Source: a virus. Taken from it: a stretch of 32,513 nucleotides of DNA. The notes under the pieces are model-generated. The model was not told where the DNA came from, did no database searches, and worked only from the letters and a program-made list of their open reading frames with translations. Below are positions 1-8,720 of the stretch, in pieces; the first letter of the stretch is position 1, and each line of letters opens with the position of its first letter. Both the position numbers and the translations under genes were made by a program. The stretch is taken from IMG/VR virus record IMGVR_UViG_3300024520_000313, positions 1-32,513 of that record. The stretch is one strand, 5' to 3'.

Positions 1-2419
1 TCTCAGGTACTGGCTCTTCAGCAGGCGGGGTTGGTGGAGTTGGTGGAGGTTTCGGCCCTACCGGTTCAGTTGGTGGTTCCGCTGGGGGAGTGCCGCCGCC
101 TTCTTCACCACCTTCTTCACCACCTTCTTCACCACCTTCAGGGGTTTCAGGGGTGGGAGTTGGTGTTGCGTCAGAACGTAATTTCCTGCCAATATCGGCA
201 TAAGCTGTTTGGTCGCTTTCTGGTAGGGCATTAAAATCCTCAAGGGTAAAGTCTCCGGTTTCAATAGCCGCTTCAATAGCCTCACGGTGCTGTGCCCGAT
301 CATAGAACTCACCAGCAGCATCTTCAGCCTTCATTTGAAAGTCAGCGAGTTGAAGTGCGGTTGCTATCCCCGGTGCTGTTGAGTAAGGCTCTAATAGAAA
401 TTCATTCAGCTTCGCCCGCGCCTCGTTTTCTTCGGCGCTACTCATTTCACCAATAGGCGTATTGATAAGGTTGCTGGCGAATACAACTGCCTCGCGCAAC
501 TTCTCCCGGCTCTTCGCTGTCTTAAATCCGAGCATCTTGCCTAACGCATTAAGCTCCGTTCTTGGCAGGTTCAGGATTTCATCGACATCGACGGTATCTG
601 CTTTGGTGGCGGTAGCCATAGCGGCAATAGCGCCAGCAGCAGCAGGTGGCTCAGGAGTGTATGAGCCTTGCTCTTTCCCTGCCCTGAACGCTTCGAAGTT
701 AGCCTTGTGAGCAGGCACGTCTGCTTCAGCCGCTGGTGGCAGCTCAACTGGTGGCTCTTCAACCGGTGGTGTCTCAGGCGGTATCTCGACCGGCGGGGTC
801 ACAGGTGGCTCTGTAACAGGCTCTGCTGGGGGTTCACCCGGTGGAACAGGCTCAACTGGTGTCTCGGGTGGTGTCTCAGTGGGTGGCTCTACACCCCCTG
901 CTGGTGGTGTTGGCCCGACCTCACCCCCACCTGTAGTTTCGGGTGGTGGGCCGGTATCGCCCGGTACAGGCTCAACTGGAGCCTCTGGGGGTATCTCACC
1001 GCCAGCTTCTTCTTCAGCCCGCTTCCGTTCTTCCTCTTCATACGCGGCAAGATTTTCATCAGTCAACTCGATGAACGGGTCTTCTTCGCCTCCGATGGGT
1101 TGAGTCAGGTCAACGTCTTTGAACTCAGGCTTGCCACGCGAAATGATTCCGGCCAGTGCTTCGGCGCGTTCAAGCGGGTCTTGGATTTTGAGGGCTTCGT
1201 TAGCTTCGGCTTCGTTGATCCGCAAGGCTTGATCGATCAGCGCCATTTCGTTGTCTTCAAGCGCTTCCTTGGTGCCCTGCTGTTTAGCCGCCTGATGAGC
1301 AGCAACAACTGACAGGGGCGATGCACCAAATGCCACACCCATGCCTTCCCTGAAAGCAGCATCGGGTACGCCTTCGTACAGGTTCCGGGTCTTGTCGATC
1401 AAATCCTTGTAGACCTTGTTCTGCACATACTGCTCGGTACCACCTTGAGCAGCCTCAGTTGGTATCTCGACGCCTTCCAAGATACCGAAATTCTTCAGTG
1501 TTGACGTGGACAGCCGACCACTAATTGCCTTATCCACGTACCGACCGGCAACAGACCCGAGCATGAATGATGGTATGGCTATCGTCTTGGCACCTTCGAT
1601 ACCAGCCTCGCGAGACAGCTTGGTTCGTGCCATGTTATGGGCGGCATTGTGATCCAGCCCATAGTTATCGATCATATCGTAGTAGATGGTACGAAATGCT
1701 TCCGACTGGTTCAGTACTTCGGCTGGCGCACGCATGACCTCTTCTTCGATAGCCTTACCGACCGAACCTGACACCATCGCCATTTCAGCCGTACCGTATG
1801 CACCTACGCCCAGTGCGGCGTCATATTTTGTAGCAAGGTCAGTGACCTGATTGCGGGCCATCCGTAACGCTTCAGCGTCCTTAATGCCCTTGCCCTTCTT
1901 GACTATTTCATCGGCACGCTTTCGTATGGTTCTGGTGGTATATGCCTTCAGACCCCCCTTCGCAACCTGCTTAAAGATACCGCCACCGAGTATCATGGCG
2001 GCTATCGAACCCAGCCCTGAACCAGCTAGTTCGGTGTAGGAATACAGGTCACCCCACGCATCACCAAACTCGCCAGTGTCTTTTATAAATTGCTTACCTT
2101 CCAGCTCAGCGACAGCCTTTGGTTTCCACCGATCAATGTTAGCGGCGATCTCACTCAGGGCTTTATCGGTGTCTTTAAGGATGTCAGCATCGAAGACATA
2201 ATCGAGTGTTTTGGCATCGGAAGCGAAGCCGGAAACGAAGGATGATCCCATGGAAGCGAACAGGCTTCTGGCTAAGCCAGCACCTATCCATGAAGGCTCA
2301 CCACCACGGGACTGTATGCCACCCGAAACCTTGCGGAGCCGGTCAGCGTGGCGCTGTTCGGGTGTCTTAAATCGGTTGGGTATCCCGTAAGCCGGGGTGC
2401 CGTATGGGTCTTGTGCCAT
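1..2419 (-). CDS. Giant internal virion / polyvalent-type protein, partial (C-terminus beyond left edge)
   Basis: An open frame runs leftward from an ATG at 2419 to the window edge, giving 806 complete codons with no stop, so the C-terminus is missing. A GAGGCAG-like ribosome site precedes the start. Residues 1-440 are helical and Gly/Ala-rich with amphipathic stretches. Residues about 455-480 are Glu-rich. Residues about 480-565 are a low-complexity linker of PPETP/PPVEEPP type. Residues about 611-655 resemble a SAP-like two-helix unit (tentative). A second Pro/Gly/Glu-rich linker starts near residue 755. Being last in the virion block, after two other internal-protein candidates, it fits a large protein ejected with the DNA, as T7 gp15/gp16 are, or a phage polyvalent protein with further domains beyond the edge. 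No enzymatic motif is visible here, so the role is inferred from position, size and architecture. Confidence 0.75.
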   Translation of the reverse strand, partial: MAQDPYGTPAYGIPNRFKTPEQRHADRLRKVSGGIQSRGGEPSWIGAGLARSLFASMGSSFVSGFASDAKTLDYVFDADILKDTDKALSEIAANIDRWKPKAVAELEGKQFIKDTGEFGDAWGDLYSYTELAGSGLGSIAAMILGGGIFKQVAKGGLKAYTTRTIRKRADEIVKKGKGIKDAEALRMARNQVTDLATKYDAALGVGAYGTAEMAMVSGSVGKAIEEEVMRAPAEVLNQSEAFRTIYYDMIDNYGLDHNAAHNMARTKLSREAGIEGAKTIAIPSFMLGSVAGRYVDKAISGRLSTSTLKNFGILEGVEIPTEAAQGGTEQYVQNKVYKDLIDKTRNLYEGVPDAAFREGMGVAFGASPLSVVAAHQAAKQQGTKEALEDNEMALIDQALRINEAEANEALKIQDPLERAEALAGIISRGKPEFKDVDLTQPIGGEEDPFIELTDENLAAYEEEERKRAEEEAGGEIPPEAPVEPVPGDTGPPPETTGGGEVGPTPPAGGVEPPTETPPETPVEPVPPGEPPAEPVTEPPVTPPVEIPPETPPVEEPPVELPPAAEADVPAHKANFEAFRAGKEQGSYTPEPPAAAGAIAAMATATKADTVDVDEILNLPRTELNALGKMLGFKTAKSREKLREAVVFASNLINTPIGEMSSAEENEARAKLNEFLLEPYSTAPGIATALQLADFQMKAEDAAGEFYDRAQHREAIEAAIETGDFTLEDFNALPESDQTAYADIGRKLRSDATPTPTPETPEGGEEGGEEGGEEGGGTPPAEPPTEPVGPKPPPTPPTPPAEEPVPE
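100..135. repeat. Three exact 12-bp tandem repeats inside the giant virion gene
   Basis: The unit CTTCTTCACCAC occurs three times in succession with a partial fourth. On the coding (minus) strand it encodes repeated Gly-Glu-Glu-Gly in the second low-complexity linker. The 12-bp unit keeps frame, so copy-number change would alter linker length without breaking the gene. Confidence 0.85.
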
Positions 2420-2453
2420 TTCTGCCTCGTCGCGTGAGGTAAATGATAATTAC

Positions 2454-4136
2454 TTAAACTCGCTGTTTAACACCGCCGCTCACTTTAGCTCTCATTGTTG
2501 GTGATAGCTTTCGCAAAGCCTGCTGAAACACTTTCTTAGGCAAGAATTTATTGCCCCATTCATTCAGCCATTTCACTTTCTCAGTTTCACTGAACTTCTG
2601 GTAAGGGCCATTGTATGCCTTCTCCGAAGCGGCGGCTAATTTTCTTTTGGCTTTTTGATTTATTTTTGGTGGCCCGCCTGTCCCTTTAGGTAAAGGATCG
2701 GCAAATGCACTACCCGGTTTACCCATGTTCAGGATTATATTACCAACATACTGACTAATGTTCATCGGGTTGTCAGCGGTTGGTCTAGGTAAAAGCTCTC
2801 GCTCAGCCAGTCCCGCACCATCGACTGCATCGGGTAGCGGCTCTTCAGTAGCGGCTGGTCGTGGTTCGGTTATGCCGCCGGGAGTACGCCCACCACTGGG
2901 GCTTCTTTCCCGTAAGCCTACCTTGCTGACTTGTGGTTCGTCGTCAGCACCGCCAGTCTTGGGCTTCTCACGGGCCTTCACTTCCCCGGTTTGTTTATTC
3001 ATCACGGCAAAGCGGGAATACACTTCCGACTCCAGTGCCTTGAGGTCGGACTGGGCCTGTTCGAACATCAGGTGCTTCATCAATGATTCGTATTCAGGGT
3101 CACCCTCATCAGGACGGCCATTTGGAAACTGGTTTGGATCATCGAAGTTTTCATCACCCATTGCAGCGATTATTTCAGCCGCACGCTTGCGGCGAGTCTC
3201 AGGGTTAGTGTCCATCACCTTTTCAGCAATGTTCCCAATTTCCTGAGCCACTTCTGCCGGGGTGATCTTACTGACATCGTAGCCGTAAGCCCTGCCGATC
3301 CGACCAGTCATGGCCCGGACAGCCTGAGCTAACTGCTTGTCTCCTTCTTCACCAAAGTCAATAACGCCATTGGGGAATATCCGACCGTAGGTAGCTTGGA
3401 TTTCAGTCTTTGAATTTTTGATCCACTTGTCACCAAGGTCATTCAAATCCTTGGTAGCATCTTTATCCAGCTCGTGCATTTTCGCAGCCAGATCAGCCTT
3501 TTCCTTCAGTTCATTAAGCAGCATGGTCTGAAGGAACTCAGGGCTGGACTGTTCCTGCAAATGCTGGGTAACTGCCCGTCGATTCGCGAACTCCATTATT
3601 TCGCCGCTTTTAAACTCGACAACCCATCCATCGCCCTTTTTGGTAACAGGGCCGATGTCGTTTGCTACATTGTCATCGGTATTGAACGCTTCCTTCAGTT
3701 GCTCCATGGTCATGTTGCCAGTGTTCCATGCCTCACTCCATCCCTGAAACTTGCGCCGAGCTGTTGCGGCCTTCTGATCCAGCTTGGCCTGATCCAACTT
3801 CATACCGGATGTCTCCAGTTGCTGGGTCAGCAATTTACCTTGATTGACTACTGCCGTTGTACGGGCATCGATATTGGTCTGATCCAGAAACTCTTTTGAT
3901 TCCTGCTCACCAACCTTACCCTGTCGTCTGGCATCTTCCAACGCTAAAGTCGTAGCCTCTTCCTGCATAGGTCGTCGGCTAAGACCGTATTCATATGTTT
4001 CAGTCTCACGCCGCTGACGTTCAGCTTCGGTAATGCGGGCCGCTTCCCGGTCGGACTCAGCCTCGATATCGCGCTGACGACCCCGGAAAGAGTCATACGC
4101 CTCATTTAAACCTTGGTACAGACCATATTGCGCCAT
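2454..4136 (-). CDS. Probable internal virion protein (560 aa, coiled coil rich)
   Basis: The protein is highly charged. Its first 110 residues are rich in Glu, Arg and Gln (RDIEAESDREAARITEAERQ) and predict a long helix or coiled coil. A helical middle follows, then a Pro/Gly-rich hinge around residues 395-450 and a basic C-terminus. GGAG lies seven bases before the ATG. It sits between a small gp14-like protein and the giant virion protein; in T7-like phages this position holds proteins ejected into the cell envelope. I see no enzyme motif and no clear family signature, so the internal virion role rests on position and composition. A structural scaffold-like role is an alternative. Confidence 0.65.
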   Translation of the reverse strand: MAQYGLYQGLNEAYDSFRGRQRDIEAESDREAARITEAERQRRETETYEYGLSRRPMQEEATTLALEDARRQGKVGEQESKEFLDQTNIDARTTAVVNQGKLLTQQLETSGMKLDQAKLDQKAATARRKFQGWSEAWNTGNMTMEQLKEAFNTDDNVANDIGPVTKKGDGWVVEFKSGEIMEFANRRAVTQHLQEQSSPEFLQTMLLNELKEKADLAAKMHELDKDATKDLNDLGDKWIKNSKTEIQATYGRIFPNGVIDFGEEGDKQLAQAVRAMTGRIGRAYGYDVSKITPAEVAQEIGNIAEKVMDTNPETRRKRAAEIIAAMGDENFDDPNQFPNGRPDEGDPEYESLMKHLMFEQAQSDLKALESEVYSRFAVMNKQTGEVKAREKPKTGGADDEPQVSKVGLRERSPSGGRTPGGITEPRPAATEEPLPDAVDGAGLAERELLPRPTADNPMNISQYVGNIILNMGKPGSAFADPLPKGTGGPPKINQKAKRKLAAASEKAYNGPYQKFSETEKVKWLNEWGNKFLPKKVFQQALRKLSPTMRAKVSGGVKQRV

Positions 4137-4158
4137 GATGCTCTCCTAGTCAGGCAAA

Positions 4159-4911
4159 TCAATAATCGAAATAGTTTTCATCGCCAGCCATACTTCCGGT
4201 GAATGTGCCGCTTGTATCAAGACCCGGTTGAGTTGGGCGAGGATTGGCGTATCTCAGAGCGTCAGCTCCGAACTTGCCTGCCAGACTAAATGCTCCGGCT
4301 GCATTGGCACCAGCAGCATCTGACTGACCGCCCAGTACACCAGAAGCCCCGCTAACGCCAAGCTGTTGAAGCTGGGTAGTTGGGGTGACGTTTCTCATGT
4401 TGCCCATACCCATTGCTGCAATACGGCGCGACCAGTCCTTGTCATCTTCAACAATCCGTGATCGAGCGCGACCACCAACCTTGGCTAATGCTTCTTGGTT
4501 AAACCCTCTTCGGGAATTTTCCGCGCTCCGGCCAGAGTACGGGTTGACTCCAAAGGAACGCTGTTTGCGCTCTGCACTCTCGCGTGCCACACCAAATGTC
4601 TGGGCTACATCGGCATCAGATCGTGAAGCAGCACCGGCATAGTCCGGCCCCTTTTGCGCCAACTCTGCAATGCCTTCCTGTATGGGATCGAATAAACCAC
4701 GTTCACGTTCTCGACGGGAAATAACATCCTGTCGGTCTTCGTAACTATACTCGTTTTGACGCTCGACTTGCGCCCTGTTGAATTGATCTCGTTCTCGTTC
4801 AATGGCAAGCTGCTGAGCTGATAAAGCCCCTGATTTGTCAGAGGCTTTCTTACCGGCTGATATTCCCAGCAAGCCAACCCCGGCTGATATTCCTGTGGCC
4901 CATGATGGCAT
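4159..4911 (-). CDS. Probable internal virion protein, gp14-like (250 aa)
   Basis: The N-terminus (GISAGVGLLGISAGKKASDKSG) is a short Gly/Ala hydrophobic segment. It is followed by a long charged helix, residues about 30-75, rich in Gln, Arg and Glu, and then an Ala/Gly-rich C-terminal half. A short hydrophobic start followed by a charged helix is typical of small phage ejection proteins analogous to T7 gp14, which insert into the outer membrane. Its start overlaps the upstream stop as TAATG, with GGAGG seven bases before the ATG. It is followed by the 560-aa and giant proteins, which matches the usual three-protein ejection set. Homology to gp14 is not shown; the assignment is by architecture and order. 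Confidence 0.55.
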   Translation of the reverse strand: MPSWATGISAGVGLLGISAGKKASDKSGALSAQQLAIERERDQFNRAQVERQNEYSYEDRQDVISRRERERGLFDPIQEGIAELAQKGPDYAGAASRSDADVAQTFGVARESAERKQRSFGVNPYSGRSAENSRRGFNQEALAKVGGRARSRIVEDDKDWSRRIAAMGMGNMRNVTPTTQLQQLGVSGASGVLGGQSDAAGANAAGAFSLAGKFGADALRYANPRPTQPGLDTSGTFTGSMAGDENYFDY

Positions 4912-5366
4912 TATAAATCCTCCAGATATTCTTTCAGAGTTTCACTTTGGGCTTTAAGGCGAATTGCCTCACCCACCTTAACCGACCACTCATACCCACC
5001 ACATATTTCAGCGGCTTGATGGACTAACGACACAATAGAACATCTGAGGGTATATGCAATGTCTTTTCTATCCCCGGCTTCTAGTTTGTTGGCTGCGAAC
5101 CATTCCTGAATTGCAACGGCCATTACCGGGTGTATCTCCACTTGGTGTCGCTGGTAGTACTTGTTTCTTGGAATTTCGATCATAGCCAGCCAGAACGCAT
5201 GGTTGATGTGGTCGTCGGTTCTGGGCACGTCTTTATCGATCAGGTCATCCCACACATGGCACGTCAGGAAAAACATTTCAAGGAAGTCAGCAGCATCTTC
5301 ATTACCCCTGCACGCCCACTTGAACCAGTCGTGGTCAGTGTGTAGTACTGCTTCCTCACTAATCAT
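4911..5366 (-). CDS. Conserved-looking phage protein of unknown function with a DDLID motif (151 aa)
   Basis: This compact, apparently all-helical acidic protein has aromatic-rich helices and the motif WDDLIDKD at residues 39-46. DDxxD is the metal-binding signature of isoprenoid synthases, but the protein is half their usual length and no second Asp-rich motif is obvious. The match may be chance, or a helical fold with an acidic patch. Start and upstream stop overlap as ATGA, so translation is probably coupled to the 78-aa gene. The neighbours are a tail fibre and internal virion proteins, which suggests a small virion or assembly role. Function unknown. Confidence 0.6.
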   Translation of the reverse strand: MISEEAVLHTDHDWFKWACRGNEDAADFLEMFFLTCHVWDDLIDKDVPRTDDHINHAFWLAMIEIPRNKYYQRHQVEIHPVMAVAIQEWFAANKLEAGDRKDIAYTLRCSIVSLVHQAAEICGGYEWSVKVGEAIRLKAQSETLKEYLEDL

Positions 5367-5599
5367 CTGTTTTTAAACGCTTGACGCGCTGCCTTTCTTG
5401 ATGGGGTGTGTAGCCCGGACGCCACATCCTTGACTATTTGAGGCTCGTTAGTTAAATCATCATCCAAGTCCACTACATGCCGGTGGAAAGACTTTGAAAT
5501 TTCCACACCATCTTCCATGATGCGTGTTATTTCTCTCACCTGTATGACTCCATTCTCTAAGAACTCGCCATCATGTGTTACTACTTTTTCTATTGCCAT
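5363..5599 (-). CDS. Small phage protein of unknown function (78 aa)
   Basis: The N-terminal half (residues about 9-45) looks like beta strands with REITRIMEDGVEISKSFHRH. An acidic DLDDDL patch follows, then a basic C-terminus. Small proteins with this feel are common next to phage tail-fibre genes, but I cannot name a family with confidence. It lies 12 bases downstream of the Mtd-N-type fibre and overlaps the next gene by four bases. A fibre-associated or assembly role is plausible from context only. Confidence 0.55.
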   Translation of the reverse strand: MAIEKVVTHDGEFLENGVIQVREITRIMEDGVEISKSFHRHVVDLDDDLTNEPQIVKDVASGLHTPSRKAARQAFKNR

Positions 5600-5611
5600 G
5601 TTATATTCTCG

Positions 5612-6973
5612 TTATGCTATTTCGTATGTACCTGAACCAAAAATTTTGCTGTCGCTGTTAAAGTTTGTTTCATTGACTTGCGTTGTTGCCAGTGTGTTCG
5701 AATCATTCAGATCATATTTATCCTGACCTGACCTTGCTAAGCCGCCGAGCCTGTTAGCCACTAAGGACATACCTGAGTATTGACCTATAGTACAAGCAAA
5801 CAGGGTATTATTTGCTACATTGAGAAAGGGAAGGTTATCTATCTCAGCTTGACCAGTGGAGCTTCCCAAGTTACTCAGCTCTATTCGGAACCAAACAGTG
5901 CATAGATTTCCTACTCTTTGGTAGTGACCATCCCTTATAAGGAACGTCATTAATGCTTGCGCGTTGTTAAATTTAAGCTCGGGTTGAAAGGTGCCTTCCT
6001 CATAATCACCTAGGGTAGTATCCCCTAAGTTGATGCCAGCAGTATTCAGGGTAGTACCACTGAAAGTCAACCCTGTATCACCTTCTATGGTGCCGTCACC
6101 AGTCCATACACCTAACTGATTATTGACCGGTGTACCGACCTTAGTAACATTACCCGCACCACCTGCCGGGGCTTGGAAGGTAGGCGCTACCCCTACTCCA
6201 TTACTGGTCAGTACATGAGTGGCCGTTCCCACCGGCACTGTAGCAGCAACTCCCACTGCATCCCAAGTGATAAGCTCACCATCAATACCATCTGCCAGCA
6301 TCGCAATGTCCACAGCTTTAGCGGCTATGGTTAGGGCCGTGCCTCCTGTTACGTCACCCGTGTGTACTGCATTTGTTACCTTAGCCGTGTTAAGGGCTAC
6401 AGCAGCCGCATCTGTATATGAAATCTTGGCAGTATTGAGAGCTACTGCCGCAATAGTTCCATAGGCGGCATCGCCTTCAGCCGGGGTGAGGAAAAGGGTA
6501 TCCATAAACGTAGATATTTGTGTAGCGGTAATTTCAGACAGAACCCCACCATCATTGATGATGAATGTGTCTGCGCCAATTAGCGCTCCGGCTGCTGGCT
6601 GAGCCGTGATAGCAGTGATATCAAGGGCTAACGCTGCCGCCCCGGTTACCTGCCCGGTATGGGTAGCGTTAGTAACTTTAGCAGTATTAGCCGATACATC
6701 ACCAATACTACCGTAAGCTGCATTACCTTCAGCCGGAGTAAGGAAAAAACCATCATAGTCGGCTTGCAGGGCTACCACCGCTCCAGTCCTGCCAAACACA
6801 CTATCTACCTCTACCCTATAGAGCAGGGATGTCCATGCGGTCACACCGTCACCGATCTTGATCCGGCGCGTATCGGTTTCCAGACACCACTCACCGTCAG
6901 CCGGAGTCGGGTTAGTAGAAGTCCACAAAGCTGCGGTGTCTCGGCGCATCTGTAATTGGATGATTTTAGCCAT
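5612..6973 (-). CDS. Tail fibre with Mtd-N-type head domain (453 aa)
   Basis: Residues about 3-50 (IQLQMRRDTAALWTSTNP, ETDTRRIKIGDGVTAW) match the N-terminal domain found on many phage fibres and on the Bordetella phage major tropism determinant. It is followed by FGRTGAVVALQADY, a common fibre module. Two long repeats each begin FLTPAEG.AAYG and contain NTAKVTNA.HTG.VTG, suggesting a trimeric beta-rich shaft. The C-terminal 150 residues look like a globular beta domain for receptor contact. A segment near residue 280 (WTGDGTIEG) recurs in the 851-aa fibre at 18345-20900. The start overlaps the upstream stop as TGATG. No reverse transcriptase or template repeat of a diversity-generating element is seen. 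Confidence 0.8.
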   Translation of the reverse strand: MAKIIQLQMRRDTAALWTSTNPTPADGEWCLETDTRRIKIGDGVTAWTSLLYRVEVDSVFGRTGAVVALQADYDGFFLTPAEGNAAYGSIGDVSANTAKVTNATHTGQVTGAAALALDITAITAQPAAGALIGADTFIINDGGVLSEITATQISTFMDTLFLTPAEGDAAYGTIAAVALNTAKISYTDAAAVALNTAKVTNAVHTGDVTGGTALTIAAKAVDIAMLADGIDGELITWDAVGVAATVPVGTATHVLTSNGVGVAPTFQAPAGGAGNVTKVGTPVNNQLGVWTGDGTIEGDTGLTFSGTTLNTAGINLGDTTLGDYEEGTFQPELKFNNAQALMTFLIRDGHYQRVGNLCTVWFRIELSNLGSSTGQAEIDNLPFLNVANNTLFACTIGQYSGMSLVANRLGGLARSGQDKYDLNDSNTLATTQVNETNFNSDSKIFGSGTYEIA

Positions 6974-8718
6974 CAGCTTATTCCGTTAGTTGATCTGCAT
7001 ATCTGCCCATTCGCCGCACCCGCGATGAACACACCGTCTATGCTATCCCAATGAACACACTGAACATCTGTAAGAGGGTTAAACCCATTGTTAACTAGAG
7101 TCCAACTATCAACAGTAGCTATATCTGCATCTGCTATGTAGCCAATCTTGCCGTCGGCTGCTACGGCTACAGCCCTATCATGGAGACTAGAATAAGCAAA
7201 GCCATTAAGTTGACTTGCTCCAAAAGTAACATCATCGACTCCAACTATGCTGCCTGTTATATTCCCAGTTGAAAGACCTATTATGTAACGATCATTGATC
7301 CCGGAATAAATAAGACAAGCTGAAACAGTGCCTCCTTGCGTTGTGAGGATAATAGAAGCAAAGGCGGTATCAGCGGGTTGATCGAGCCTATATAGATCAT
7401 CTTGAAACCCTATTACGCAACCTTGATCTACTCCTGCGAGAACATTTTGTGGCGTAAATCCGGATACTCGGGTGTGAAGGTTCGCAGCTGCCCCGGCACC
7501 AACTAATGTCCAAGTAGCACCATCAGTATCACTTCTGGCGGTATGGTCGAGAGCGCCTGTCTGAGCGTTAAATATTATTACCCATTCATCCGTTGGACTG
7601 TGGTGCATAATTCCATAAACATGACCTGTGCCTGTTGTTACCAGCCCCATTATGTTGCCTCCTGCCGTCCAAGTGGTTCCATTAGTAGACCGAAGATTAG
7701 TGCCAGCATTACCAACTGCTATAAATATTTCAGCAATCTCGTTATAATCTACTTGCAGTAGATGCTCTGTGGTGGAGGTGGTTCGTATTGTCCACGTAAC
7801 ACCAGCGTCTGTTGATGTTGCCAGCTTTCCCCCGTCCCCCACAGCCACTATATAAAAGGTAGCCCCGATTAACCCCGATGTAATCCAGTTAATACCCGTT
7901 CCCCCAAAGGGATCAGTAGCTATTGGACTCCACCCGGCTTCTCCCGTCATCATGCACACGGTATATGCCACGTTGGCTAATGTCGCGCCACCTTCCATCG
8001 TTAAATCAATTCTGGTGTTGGAAGTGAATGTGCTGGTAGTGATTTCACCAAATATATCAACACCACCTATTGAAAACCTTATTCGTCTTCCAACTGAAAA
8101 CAGGTTTACTACATTGACTCCAAGGATATCGAATGTGTCTGTATCCACAAATGTGAATGTGTATCCGGGGCAATACTCCGAGCTTGCGCCCGCAGGCGAA
8201 GCTGTAATCGTAATCTGATTTGCTACCGGCTCAGTAACAGTAAACCCAACAAAGTTGAGCAGAGTTGCCGCAATACTGAGCGATACCCCGGTATCCTGTA
8301 CGACTAGATCGCTACCACCACCCAAGACACCGTATGGCCCTTCAGTTGAAGGTGGGAAGGTTTCAGCGGCGTCACCCCCGTCAATACATACTACGTTTGG
8401 CAGGTTAATAATGGTGGGCATGGTAATTGGATCAGTACCATCGGCCAGTGTTGTAGGCCCGCCCACAATATCGCCAGAAAGAATAAAGTCGAACTGGGAT
8501 GTCGGGGGGATAACGACAATAGGTTGCTCAACCGTGGACTCGGTTAACGTACCAAAATCGATCAAATCCTGATAAGTGGCCCAGCGTTGATTGACTTCAA
8601 ATTTACCCTGCCGGATATCGATAATCCGCTTGAGGGGTTCCAGTATCGTATAGATGTCATGTTCGGTTAAGTGAACCGGGACATCTGGTATAGATGGTAT
8701 CCGAATGTCTCCAGCCAC
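6973..8718 (-). CDS. Tail protein with Asp-box (BNR-like) beta-propeller (581 aa)
   Basis: The N-terminal 60 residues (HLTEHDIYTILEPLKRIIDIRQG) look helical and may attach to the virion. A linker with VQDTGVSLSIAATLLNF, a common fibre module, precedes residues about 260-581, which carry Asp-box-like repeats: TSTDAGVTWT, RSTNGTTWT, RSDTDGATWT and a terminal RSTNG. Such repeats sit on the outside of beta-propellers, including sialidases and glycan-binding phage proteins. No catalytic sialidase residues can be assigned, so a receptor- or glycan-binding role is more likely than hydrolysis. It starts with GTG, two bases after the upstream stop, behind a GGTGG-like site. Confidence 0.7.
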   Translation of the reverse strand: MAGDIRIPSIPDVPVHLTEHDIYTILEPLKRIIDIRQGKFEVNQRWATYQDLIDFGTLTESTVEQPIVVIPPTSQFDFILSGDIVGGPTTLADGTDPITMPTIINLPNVVCIDGGDAAETFPPSTEGPYGVLGGGSDLVVQDTGVSLSIAATLLNFVGFTVTEPVANQITITASPAGASSEYCPGYTFTFVDTDTFDILGVNVVNLFSVGRRIRFSIGGVDIFGEITTSTFTSNTRIDLTMEGGATLANVAYTVCMMTGEAGWSPIATDPFGGTGINWITSGLIGATFYIVAVGDGGKLATSTDAGVTWTIRTTSTTEHLLQVDYNEIAEIFIAVGNAGTNLRSTNGTTWTAGGNIMGLVTTGTGHVYGIMHHSPTDEWVIIFNAQTGALDHTARSDTDGATWTLVGAGAAANLHTRVSGFTPQNVLAGVDQGCVIGFQDDLYRLDQPADTAFASIILTTQGGTVSACLIYSGINDRYIIGLSTGNITGSIVGVDDVTFGASQLNGFAYSSLHDRAVAVAADGKIGYIADADIATVDSWTLVNNGFNPLTDVQCVHWDSIDGVFIAGAANGQICRSTNGIS

Positions 8719-8720
8719 AA

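Noticed and set aside
668-1312. Long plus-strand open frame (214 aa) opposite the giant virion gene
   Set aside because: It mirrors the proline-rich coding repeats of the minus-strand gene, giving Trp/Gly/Cys-rich nonsense; a shadow frame.
5612-6973. Diversity-generating element linked to the Mtd-N-type fibre
   Set aside because: The domain occurs on many ordinary fibres; no reverse transcriptase gene or template/variable repeat pair is visible in the window.
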